From: Microvirga sp052115485
Lineage (GTDB): Bacteria; Pseudomonadota; Alphaproteobacteria; Rhizobiales; Beijerinckiaceae
Direction: 5' to 3'
NCBI RefSeq assembly: GCF_052115485.1
Contig: NZ_JBFRGU010000001.1
Coordinates: 558,001 to 622,000 of the forward strand
Length of the DNA stretch: 64,000 bases
Position numbers and translations under genes: made by a program. Shown piece by piece: positions 7,456 to 17,377 of this stretch. A model generated the notes under the pieces. That model was given only the letters and a program-made list of their open reading frames with translations, did no database searches and was not told the origin of the DNA. Position 1 is the stretch's first letter, and each line of letters opens with the position of its first letter.

Positions 7456-8685
7456 CTACTCCGCAGGCTGAAGCGCCGGAACACGCTCGACCGGCTTCTC
7501 CTTGATTGGCAGATTGATCAGCGCCGAGATAATTCCGAGCGCGACAGAGAGCCACCAGACCAGCGTGTAGTTGCCGTAGATCTCATAGAACATGCCCCCG
7601 AGCAAAACGCCGAGGAAGCCGCCGACCTGGTGCGAGAAGAAGGCAAAGCCATACAGCATCGCCATGTAGCGCGTGCCGAACATCAGCATGACGAGCGACG
7701 ATGTGGGAGGCACGGTCGAGAGCCAGAGCAAGCCGATCGAAACGCCGAAGGCGATGGAGGTGAAGGGCGTTGCAGGGAGCAGGATGAAGACAGCAATCGC
7801 GACCGAACGACCGAGATAAATCCAGGCGAGAAGCCACCGCTTTGACATTCGCGTGGAAAGCCAACCCGACGAGAGCGATCCGAACGCATTTGCGAGGCCG
7901 ATGACCGCCAGCGTCCAGCCGCCGACGGAGGCCGACAGACCAGCATCACGGATATAAGCCGGCAGATGCGCGGTGATGAAGGCGAGCTGGAAACCGCAGG
8001 TGAAAAAGCCGAGCACGAGCAGCACGTAAGAGCGGTGACGAAACGCTTCCGTCAGAGCCTGTTTGATCGATTGACCCGGAACGGACGCCGTTCCGGGAGA
8101 GGCATCCGAGGCGGGCTTCGTCGCAAGAGCGAGCGAGAGTGGCAGCACGAGAAGAACGCTTGCGGCAAAGATGATCAATGCTTGATGCCAGCCGAGCGTA
8201 TCGATCAGCACATTGCCGATGGGCGGGAAAAGAAACTGACCGAAGGAGCCCGCCGCCGTGCCTGCACCGAAAGCCATCGGCCGCCATTCGTCCGGCAGCA
8301 GCTTGCTGAACGCGCCGAGCACAAGATTGAACGAACATCCCGACAGGCCGAAGCCGATCAGCACGCCCGCCCCGAGGGTCATGCTCCCGGGCGTTGAGGC
8401 ATAAGCCATGACCACGAGGCCCACCGCATAGAGCACGGCGCCCACGGATAGAACACGCAAGGAGCCATAGCGGTCGGCGATAGCGCCTGCGAAAGGCTGA
8501 CCCACCCCCCACAGCAGATTCTGCACGGCAATAGCCAGGCTGAAGACCTCACGGCCCCAGCCAAACTCCGCCGTCATCGGAATCTGGAACAATCCCGCCG
8601 AAGCGCGCGGCCCGAAGGTAATGAGCGCGACGAGGCAACCGGCGAGAACGATGAATTGAGGCGAGACGCGGCGAGAAGCGGTCAT
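7456..8685 (-). CDS. MFS transporter, about 12 membrane segments
   Basis: A 409-residue major facilitator superfamily protein of the inner membrane. Hydrophobic segments are evenly spread through the protein, the loop after the second helix reads GAIADRYGSLRVLSVG (an MFS signature-like motif, residues about 66-81), and a central hydrophilic stretch (about 195-215, KPASDASPGTASVPGQ) separates the two halves. GRASAGLFQIPMTAEFGWGRE near the N-terminus resembles the 'monocarboxylate/oxalate-formate' branch of MFS_1 proteins, but the substrate cannot be deduced. It stands alone, convergent with the LysR gene. The 246 bp upstream to the next gene hold no recognisable feature. Confidence 0.88.
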   Translation of the reverse strand: MTASRRVSPQFIVLAGCLVALITFGPRASAGLFQIPMTAEFGWGREVFSLAIAVQNLLWGVGQPFAGAIADRYGSLRVLSVGAVLYAVGLVVMAYASTPGSMTLGAGVLIGFGLSGCSFNLVLGAFSKLLPDEWRPMAFGAGTAAGSFGQFLFPPIGNVLIDTLGWHQALIIFAASVLLVLPLSLALATKPASDASPGTASVPGQSIKQALTEAFRHRSYVLLVLGFFTCGFQLAFITAHLPAYIRDAGLSASVGGWTLAVIGLANAFGSLSSGWLSTRMSKRWLLAWIYLGRSVAIAVFILLPATPFTSIAFGVSIGLLWLSTVPPTSSLVMLMFGTRYMAMLYGFAFFSHQVGGFLGVLLGGMFYEIYGNYTLVWWLSVALGIISALINLPIKEKPVERVPALQPAE

Positions 8686-8931
8686 GGGTCAAATCTCTGA
8701 TCAGGCCACGAGACTAGTCCATTCTCGCATGAGAACAAAACGCGTATTCGTAATCGTCGCCATAAACATTGGTTATAGGAAAGCGCCCGCGAGCGAAGGG
8801 CTTATCGACGTTTGCGAGCGCGCTCGGGAAGTGAAATCCAACTTTTCTGAAAGGATCGTACGAAGCCCAAAATTTAAATGCGGATCGTGTTTCAACGAGA
8901 CACGGTCAACCGAACTTGCACTAAACAGCTA

Positions 8932-10128
8932 TTACGTCTGTCCCGGCCGCAACTTATAGAAGATGTGCCGCCCGATCACGTCCATTTTTTTCAAACGCCG
9001 CGCCCAGTACGGCTTCACGTAGTCCGCGTGATAATGGGTCGAGCCACCGACTTCGGCGAGGTAAGTGCGGCCTTCGAGCACTTCGCTTGCCACCCGTTTG
9101 GCGGTTTCCCAGGATTCGGGCTCGGTAACGCGAAGCGCCTTGCCTTCGCAGGCGAAGGTGAACTGGCAGGCCAGGTGGCGGTGGCGGTTTTGATAGACTA
9201 CGCCGCAGATCGAGGCGGGGTAGAGCCCGCTCTTCACGCGATTCAGCACGACTTGCGCGACGGCCGCCTGCCCCGATTCCGGCTCACTGCGGGCCTCGAA
9301 ATAGACCGCCTCGGCGAGGCAGCGCTGCTCTTTGCTGAGATTGTCCGGGTCGATCAGATCGGCATAACGCGGCCGCTCGTCGTCGCTCTTGTTGACGATG
9401 GAGGTATCCACAGTGCCGTGACGGTCGAGTTTCGAGACGGGCGCGGCCGCGATCTCGACGGGCGTCGCGTCCAAAGGCGCAGGCGTGGTCGAGGAGAGCG
9501 CGATCGCGCGCGACACGTTTGGCGTCCTGGTGCTCGCAGCTGCGCCTGTCGAACCGGCGGCGGCAGCGACGGGAGACTGGACCGAGGTTGCCTGACGGGT
9601 CGTCGTCAGTTCCGGTGCCTGCCAGGGCTCGAAACGCTCCTGTTCGAGAGACGGCGCTTCGAGTTTACCCGACATGAGGATCGTCGGCGGCAGCAGGCGC
9701 TCGTCGCGACTGAAGAAGACACGCGTACCGGCGGGACCGAAATGCGCGACATCCGCCTTCGCCTGTCGCGACAGATTCGGCCCGAGCGCGATAGCGGGGT
9801 CGCCCTTGCGCGTACGCTCGACGGTTGGGTAAGCGACCGCGCCGGGTTTCAACACATGGCGTGGGGGCACATTCGCAAGCCGGCTGTCGTCCGGCAGATC
9901 GTAACGCGGGATATTTCTCAGGATAGCGCTGCTCAAGGTCCAGCGTCCGACATCGGATGCGGCACCGGCCAGCGGCACGAGATTATTCGCCTCCGCGAGA
10001 TAGGCCACCGCGCTGCGGTTCGCGGCACTCACGCCGGAATGAGCATCGTTACGGGCGGAGGCCGTGAACGACACGAGAAGACCCGCTGCCAGCACCCAGG
10101 GGGCGACTGTTGCGCAGATCCATCTCAT
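8932..10128 (-). CDS. SleB-family cell wall hydrolase with N-terminal membrane anchor or signal
   Basis: The C-terminal 130 residues form a Hydrolase_2 (SleB) domain: EQRCLAEAVYFEARSEPESG with the conserved Glu, AVAQVVLNRV, YPASICGVVYQN and THYHADYVKPYWA. This domain cleaves peptidoglycan; in spore formers it acts in germination, and in Gram-negatives it is thought to act in wall remodelling. The start ATG 10128 (MRWICATVAPWVLAAGLLVS) gives a signal anchor; an upstream in-frame start at 10173 would only add an Arg-rich leader. Residues about 60-270 are low-complexity, Ala/Pro/Thr-rich and unlike any domain I know, suggesting a periplasmic linker. It is a single gene with no obvious partner. 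Confidence 0.88.
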   Translation of the reverse strand: MRWICATVAPWVLAAGLLVSFTASARNDAHSGVSAANRSAVAYLAEANNLVPLAGAASDVGRWTLSSAILRNIPRYDLPDDSRLANVPPRHVLKPGAVAYPTVERTRKGDPAIALGPNLSRQAKADVAHFGPAGTRVFFSRDERLLPPTILMSGKLEAPSLEQERFEPWQAPELTTTRQATSVQSPVAAAAGSTGAAASTRTPNVSRAIALSSTTPAPLDATPVEIAAAPVSKLDRHGTVDTSIVNKSDDERPRYADLIDPDNLSKEQRCLAEAVYFEARSEPESGQAAVAQVVLNRVKSGLYPASICGVVYQNRHRHLACQFTFACEGKALRVTEPESWETAKRVASEVLEGRTYLAEVGGSTHYHADYVKPYWARRLKKMDVIGRHIFYKLRPGQT

Positions 10129-10244
10129 TCGCGATCGACGATACCGAAGACGCACGCGACACACCCAACTCACGAGGCCGTGGATCTCTCTTCAGCGGGA
10201 GATCCAGTTGGGTATCGTTATCGCTCAGTATGGTTGACGGAGGA

Positions 10245-11060
10245 TTAAGACCTGCCACCTCGTGCAGGAGTGCTCGTTGCGAGTTCACGCAAGAAATCGC
10301 CGGTCTGCGCATCCGCAGGAAAAAACGTTTCGAGTGCGAGTTCCGACAGGCTGATATCCAGGGGTGTTCCGAACAATGTCGTCGTGCTGATCAATGACAG
10401 GCTATGACCGCCGACCTGCAATTTCAGAGGCACAATGACGCCCCCATACTCCTCTTTGGCAATCCCCCTGCCCTTCGGCTGCGGGTAACCGCTAAGTTCC
10501 GTCATGAGATCGACCAGAACCGGGTCGGCGGAAAGATCGATCTGCCGGCGCAGACGGATGAAGAGATGCACGCGCCATTCCGCGAGATTGAGAATGCGCG
10601 GTGCGAGTCCGCGTGGATGCAAGCTCAGGCGAAGGACGTTCACCGGTGGAGAAAGCAGCGATGCGTCGATGTCGGTAAGCAATCGCGGCAGCGCGGCATT
10701 CGCCGCGATCATGTTCCAATGCCGATCGATGGCGAGCGCCGGATAGGGCTCATGGCCGGTGAGTACGAGATCGACGGCCTTGCGCGCGGCGCTCAACACA
10801 GGATCGTCGAGCGACCGCTCCGGGAAGACAGGCGCGTAGCCAGCGGCAACGAGAAGGAGATTCTGATCGCGAAGGGGAATATCCAGATGCTCGGCGAGGC
10901 GTAGAACCATCTCGCGGCTCGGCACCGAGCGTCCCGTTTCAAGAAAACTCAGGTGCCGCGCGGAAATCTCGGCATCGCCGGCGAGATCGAGCTGGCTGAG
11001 GCGTCGACGCTGCCGCCATTCACGCAGGTGATCTCCGACAGGGCGTACGGTTGTGGTCAT
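10245..11060 (-). CDS. XRE-family regulator with MmyB-like ligand-binding domain
   Basis: A 271-residue regulator with an N-terminal helix-turn-helix (LREWRQRRRLSQLDLAGDAE, then ISARHLSFLETGRSVPSREMV, about residues 9-50) and a C-terminal PAS-like domain of the MmyB type, seen in PYPALAIDRHWNMIAAN and ALPRLLTDID. The MmyB group contains regulators that bind small ligands such as fatty acids. I chose ATG 11060 (MTTTVRPVGDHL) over an upstream frame start at 11105 because the family starts there. It is divergent from a small membrane protein gene at 11205, which is therefore its most likely target. The ligand is unknown. Confidence 0.9.
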   Translation of the reverse strand: MTTTVRPVGDHLREWRQRRRLSQLDLAGDAEISARHLSFLETGRSVPSREMVLRLAEHLDIPLRDQNLLLVAAGYAPVFPERSLDDPVLSAARKAVDLVLTGHEPYPALAIDRHWNMIAANAALPRLLTDIDASLLSPPVNVLRLSLHPRGLAPRILNLAEWRVHLFIRLRRQIDLSADPVLVDLMTELSGYPQPKGRGIAKEEYGGVIVPLKLQVGGHSLSLISTTTLFGTPLDISLSELALETFFPADAQTGDFLRELATSTPARGGRS

Positions 11061-11204
11061 GCCGCGACGATAACAGGCTTTCGCGGCATTCCTATTACCT
11101 CTCACGTAATCGACTTGCGTCTCGCGACGGCAAAGATGAGGGCAGGCACCGAACGCATGAGGTTGTTGTTCGGAAGCGCCGATCTCGTTTCACAGGAGTT
11201 CGTC

Positions 11205-11603
11205 ATGTCGATCATTCCCGCTCCCTTCCTCCGCCAGGCCTTGATGGCCGATGCCACGACAAGCGCCGCGTGCGGCGTACTGATGGCTCTTGGGGCCGCT
11301 TTCCTTGAACCGATGCTTGGACTCCCGGCGCAGCTTCTGCGCACCTCGGGTGTAATCCTGTTACCCTACGCAGCGCTGCTCGCCTATCTCGCCATGCGCG
11401 AAACTGTGCCGCGCGTTGCAGTCTGGGCGATCATTCTCGGCAATGTCTTGTGGGCCGCCGACAGTGCTCTGCTTCTGGCAAGCGGGTGGATCGCACCGAC
11501 AAATGCCGGCTACACCTTTGTCCTCGCTCAGGCAGTTGTCGTTCTCATGTATGCCGAATTGCAATTCATCGGTCTGCGCAGATCGACGGCCATCGCCGCA
11601 TAA
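11205..11603 (+). CDS. Small integral membrane protein, four predicted helices, divergent from XRE regulator
   Basis: I do not recognise a named function. The 132-residue product has four hydrophobic segments (about residues 15-38, 44-66, 70-92 and 100-120) and no catalytic motif. The start ATG 11205 is set by the ribosome-binding sequence AGGAG six bases upstream. The gene is paired back-to-back with the MmyB-like XRE regulator, an arrangement that usually means direct control. A perfect hairpin terminator follows at 11619-11647. A role in membrane adaptation or export is only a guess from topology and context. Confidence 0.75.
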   Translation: MSIIPAPFLRQALMADATTSAACGVLMALGAAFLEPMLGLPAQLLRTSGVILLPYAALLAYLAMRETVPRVAVWAIILGNVLWAADSALLLASGWIAPTNAGYTFVLAQAVVVLMYAELQFIGLRRSTAIAA

Positions 11604-11618
11604 AGGCATCGATGAAGC

Positions 11619-11647
11619 GAGCCTGCGTCATCACCGGACGCAGGCTC
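11619..11647. terminator. Hairpin terminator between convergent genes
   Basis: GAGCCTGCGT and ACGCAGGCTC form a perfect 10-bp stem around a 9-base loop, between the stop of the four-helix protein and the stop of the GFA gene. There is no long T-run on either side, so efficiency is uncertain. Confidence 0.65.
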
Positions 11648-11659
11648 CATCAGATTTGG

Positions 11660-12004
11660 TCAGCGGCTCTTGCCGTCGAAGGGCGTGATGTTGAGCGTCG
11701 CGCGGTCGAACTCTTCAAGGCAGCGCACATTGATCGCCGCCATCGCCTCGCCGGTCGGCATCTTGCCTTCACCGAACGGCGCGCAGCCGCACGTCTTACA
11801 GAAGCGATGCTGGACCGTGTGCGAGTTGAATGTGTACGTGGCGAGTTCGTCCTCGCCACGTATCACGTTCAGTGCCGCACGCGGCACGAAGGTGAGAAGG
11901 TAACCCTTGCGAGAGCAAATGGAGCAATTGCATTCGATTACCTGTTCAAGGTTGGTCTCAACCTCGATCGCCACTTTTCCGCAATGGCATGAACCCTTGT
12001 GCAT
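11660..12004 (-). CDS. GFA/CENP-V family zinc protein
   Basis: A 114-residue protein of the glutathione-dependent formaldehyde-activating (GFA) fold. All zinc-binding cysteines are visible: Cys6 and Cys8 (SCHCGK), Cys25, Cys27 and Cys30 (ECNCSIC), and Cys69, Cys72 and Cys74 (FCKTCGC). The family name comes from S-hydroxymethylglutathione synthase, but most members of this size have no proven substrate, so enzyme activity should not be assumed. It lies 11 bp downstream of a small membrane protein gene that itself follows ppdK by 8 bp, so the three may be cotranscribed. Confidence 0.9.
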   Translation of the reverse strand: MHKGSCHCGKVAIEVETNLEQVIECNCSICSRKGYLLTFVPRAALNVIRGEDELATYTFNSHTVQHRFCKTCGCAPFGEGKMPTGEAMAAINVRCLEEFDRATLNITPFDGKSR

Positions 12005-12015
12005 CGTGAACTCCT

Positions 12016-12282
12016 TCAGGATGTGAATGCCGATCTCGCGATGACGATGAGGCTGGCCGGGAGAATACCGGCAAGCCGTTCCTCCATCGTCAACGGCTTA
12101 AATCTAACGCGCGACGAGAGGTTGAGCACGAGTTCGAACATGAAAGACACGGCGAACGGCCAGACGAAAGGTGGCAAGAATGCATCCTCCCATGCAGGCC
12201 GGGCCATGAGGACCGCCGCGATCAGGAAACCGGACGCGATCATCGTGGAGACGTAGACGACCCCGATACGAGACAGCTTCAT
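12016..12282 (-). CDS. Small membrane protein of unknown function, downstream of ppdK
   Basis: An 88-residue protein starting MKLSRIGVVYVSTMIASGFLIAAVLMA. It has two probable membrane helices (about residues 7-28 and 38-56) and a short tail with a possible third weak segment. I know no family for it. It is supported as a gene by an AAGGCGA ribosome-binding sequence before the ATG, by its tight packing (8 bp after the ppdK stop and 11 bp before the GFA start) and by a hydrophobicity pattern that chance frames rarely show. Confidence 0.6.
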   Translation of the reverse strand: MKLSRIGVVYVSTMIASGFLIAAVLMARPAWEDAFLPPFVWPFAVSFMFELVLNLSSRVRFKPLTMEERLAGILPASLIVIARSAFTS

Positions 12283-12290
12283 GGATCGCC

Positions 12291-14969
<2,679 letters not shown>

Positions 14970-15117
14970 CGTTCGACCTTTTGGCTTATGCCTGCACCCG
15001 CACAGGTGAAGGCTTTAAGCATCCTGAACCAAAACGCAACATGAACAGCCAAGGTTCCTCCGTTTAAATGCCACATCGAAGACCCGAAAAGTCCTTTCAA
15101 AATAAGCTCTTTTTTAC

Positions 15118-15130
15118 ATCCAATTTGGAT
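15118..15130. promoter_or_regulatory. Short perfect palindrome in the ppdK/RTX intergenic region
   Basis: ATCCAA-T-TTGGAT is a 13-bp palindrome about 90 bp upstream of the RTX gene start, in an AT-rich stretch unlike the coding DNA around it. It may be an operator for the RTX gene or for ppdK; there is no further evidence. Confidence 0.25.
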
Positions 15131-15221
15131 TGAAATGGCTCCCTCGGAGCATAGTTCCCCTCTCGGAAGCATGGCCGGAGTCGATACAGGGGGTCCAGAT
15201 GCCTTTTGGGGAGCACCGCTC

Positions 15222-16556
15222 ATGACAATCTTCACGTTCACGATCGATGACCCGAAAGGCGTCGATCTCTCTTTCTTTTTTCCAGGAAATCTTTCGCTTC
15301 GGGCACAGGTTTCCGGCTACAACCTCGCCACAGGCACCGGTTACACCGAATACGACTGGATCAATGACGGCGTCATCGACACGTCTAGAACCTATAATAT
15401 CGGTGTGAAAGGAAAAGACTTCGCTTTTCCCTCAGGCCTTGGCGGATTGATCGCAACAATCACTTCGGCGACCTTATCGGAAAGAACCTTCGGCGGCGGC
15501 GGATCGCTGCACCAACTGGCCAGCCTGAGCATTACGAATAATTCCGGTGCGGCCGACGAGATCAGGATTGCCGCTTTACGCGATTTGACTCCCGATGTTC
15601 TGCTTCACTCCTTTCCCGGCGACAGCAAGAATTCGAGGATCATTCTCGAAGGGAACGACGGCAACGATACGCTGCCCGGCAGCCAATGGGGGGATACCCT
15701 CGATGGCGGAAAGGGCCATGACAAATTGATCGGCCGTGGCGGCAGCGACACCTACATCGTCGACAGCCAATCTGACATCATTGTCGAATTGGACGGCGAA
15801 GGGACGGATACCGCGATTGCCAAAATCTCCTATCGTCTCGCGGATAATGTTTCCGTCGAGAACCTGATCGCGGATTCGGGCGAAGGGTTGATCAATCTCA
15901 CCGGCAACAACATCGCCAACAGGGTCGCCGGAAACGACGCCGACAATCGGCTCGACGGCGGCGGGGGCGCCGATACGCTCGGTGGTGGCAAGGGGAACGA
16001 CACCTATCTCGTCGACAATGCCCTCGACATCGTCAACGAGAGTGCCGGTCAAGGCACGGATACCGTTCTCGCAAGCGTGAGCTACGCGCTCAAGGCGGGA
16101 TCATCTGTTGAGTTTCTACGGGCCACCGATCCGTCGGCCAAGACCGCCATCAATCTCACCGGTAACGAACTCGACAATGCCCTTTTCGGCAATGCGGGCG
16201 CCAATAAGCTGGCGGGCGGCAGCGGCAAGGACGCCTTCGCCTTTGCGAGCAAGCTCGGTGGCAAGAACGTCGACAAGATCACGGACTTCAACGTGAAGGA
16301 CGACTTGATCTGGCTCGAGAATGCAGTCTTCAAGACCCTTGGAAAATCCGGTTCCCTTGCCAAACCCGCCAAGCTGAAAACAGATGCGTTCTGGACCGGT
16401 GCTCAGGCACACGACGCCTCCGATCGGATCATCTACAACAAAAGCAACGGCGCGCTGTACTACGATCCCGACGGCACCGGACCAGTCGCGCAGATCAAGT
16501 TCGCGCAACTCACAAAGAACCTGAAAATCACTGCCGCAGATTTCTTCGTGATCTGA
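15222..16556 (+). CDS. RTX-type calcium-binding protein, probably secreted by a type I system
   Basis: The 444-residue protein has an N-terminal beta-rich region of unknown function (residues 1-160) and then glycine/aspartate nonapeptide-like repeats: GNDGNDTLPGSQWGDTLDGG near 169-188, DADNRLDGGGGADTLGGGKG near 273, and LFGNAGANKLAGGSG near 345. Between them are SDTYIVDS and NDTYLVDN strands typical of RTX/hemolysin-type calcium-binding proteins. The last residues, AADFFVI, form the short hydrophobic end seen in type I secretion substrates. ATG 15222 (MTIFTFTIDDP) is chosen because it follows GGGGAG-like purines and an N-terminal signal peptide is absent, as expected for type I export. No transporter genes are nearby. 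The biological role is unknown. Confidence 0.82.
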   Translation: MTIFTFTIDDPKGVDLSFFFPGNLSLRAQVSGYNLATGTGYTEYDWINDGVIDTSRTYNIGVKGKDFAFPSGLGGLIATITSATLSERTFGGGGSLHQLASLSITNNSGAADEIRIAALRDLTPDVLLHSFPGDSKNSRIILEGNDGNDTLPGSQWGDTLDGGKGHDKLIGRGGSDTYIVDSQSDIIVELDGEGTDTAIAKISYRLADNVSVENLIADSGEGLINLTGNNIANRVAGNDADNRLDGGGGADTLGGGKGNDTYLVDNALDIVNESAGQGTDTVLASVSYALKAGSSVEFLRATDPSAKTAINLTGNELDNALFGNAGANKLAGGSGKDAFAFASKLGGKNVDKITDFNVKDDLIWLENAVFKTLGKSGSLAKPAKLKTDAFWTGAQAHDASDRIIYNKSNGALYYDPDGTGPVAQIKFAQLTKNLKITAADFFVI

Positions 16557-16576
16557 CGATTGACGATTCAAATGAA

Positions 16577-16602
16577 AATGGCCGGGACGAGCCCGGCCAT
16601 TT
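16577..16602. terminator. Bidirectional terminator between RTX and L,D-transpeptidase genes
   Basis: AATGGCCGGG-ACGAG-CCCGGCCATT forms a perfect stem with A-rich left and T-rich right flanks, placed between two convergent stops. An almost identical hairpin sits at 52406-52433. Confidence 0.8.
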
Positions 16603-16623
16603 CAAAACTCGAATTGCATCGCC

Positions 16624-17280
16624 TCAAACGCGGTAGCGGCCGTTGCGCTTCACGTAAACGGTCGTGCCGGTGGGGACGCGCTCATAGAGATCGACCACGT
16701 CCTCGTTGAGCATGCGCACGCAACCGGACGAGACCTGCTCGCCGATGCTCCACGGCTCGTTGGTGCCGTGAATGCGGAACAGGATGTCCTGGCCGTTCTG
16801 ATAGAGATAAAGCGCGCGCGCGCCGAGCGGATTGTCGATCCCCGCCTCGCGAAAGCGCGGCAGGTCCGGCTTGATGCTGATCATGGTCTTGGTCGGGATC
16901 CAGGACGGCCACACGCCCTTGCGGCCGACAGACGCCACGCCCTTCCAGGAGAAGCCCTGCTTGCCGACGCCGACGCCGTAGCGGAGCGCTTTGCCTTCGG
17001 GCTGGACGAGATAGAGGAAGCGGTCGTCGATATCGACGACGATGCTGCCTGGCTTCTCGCCACCCTTATATTCCACGGTCTGGCGGGAGAACTTCTCTTC
17101 CATCTTGGTGCGGTCGACCAGCGGCACATCGTGCGGCTTGTCGGGCATTGAACCGATATACCACCCGTCATACGGGTCCTCGGCCTTGGAGACCGACATT
17201 TCAGGCGGATTGTGGATGGATTGGCAGGCGGCGAGCGACGCGCCCAGAAGAGCGAGCACAAGAAGGCGGCAAAGAGTCAT
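16624..17280 (-). CDS. L,D-transpeptidase (YkuD domain) lipoprotein
   Basis: A 218-residue YkuD-domain enzyme that forms 3-3 peptidoglycan cross-links or attaches proteins to peptidoglycan. The active-site motif is intact: His171 in RIHGTNEPWSIG and the nucleophile Cys187 in SSGCVRM. The start ATG 17280 gives MTLCRLLVLALLGASLAACQ, a lipoprotein signal with Cys19 as the lipidated residue; the open frame extends upstream to 17424 without conservation. The enzyme should therefore sit in the periplasm anchored to a membrane. It lies downstream of glyS on the same strand with a 97-bp gap, and probably has its own promoter. Confidence 0.92.
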   Translation of the reverse strand: MTLCRLLVLALLGASLAACQSIHNPPEMSVSKAEDPYDGWYIGSMPDKPHDVPLVDRTKMEEKFSRQTVEYKGGEKPGSIVVDIDDRFLYLVQPEGKALRYGVGVGKQGFSWKGVASVGRKGVWPSWIPTKTMISIKPDLPRFREAGIDNPLGARALYLYQNGQDILFRIHGTNEPWSIGEQVSSGCVRMLNEDVVDLYERVPTGTTVYVKRNGRYRV

Positions 17281-17377
17281 CAGAAGAACCGGGGGAAGTA
17301 ACGGAGTTGCCGCCTGCCTAACGCGAAGCAGACGGCATGGCTGTGACCTTGACGCAACAGCCCCCCGGAATGTGAAA

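Noticed and set aside
8878..10248. 456-residue plus-strand open frame opposite the SleB-type gene
   Set aside because: It mirrors a gene with clear catalytic motifs and has no recognisable motif or ribosome-binding site.
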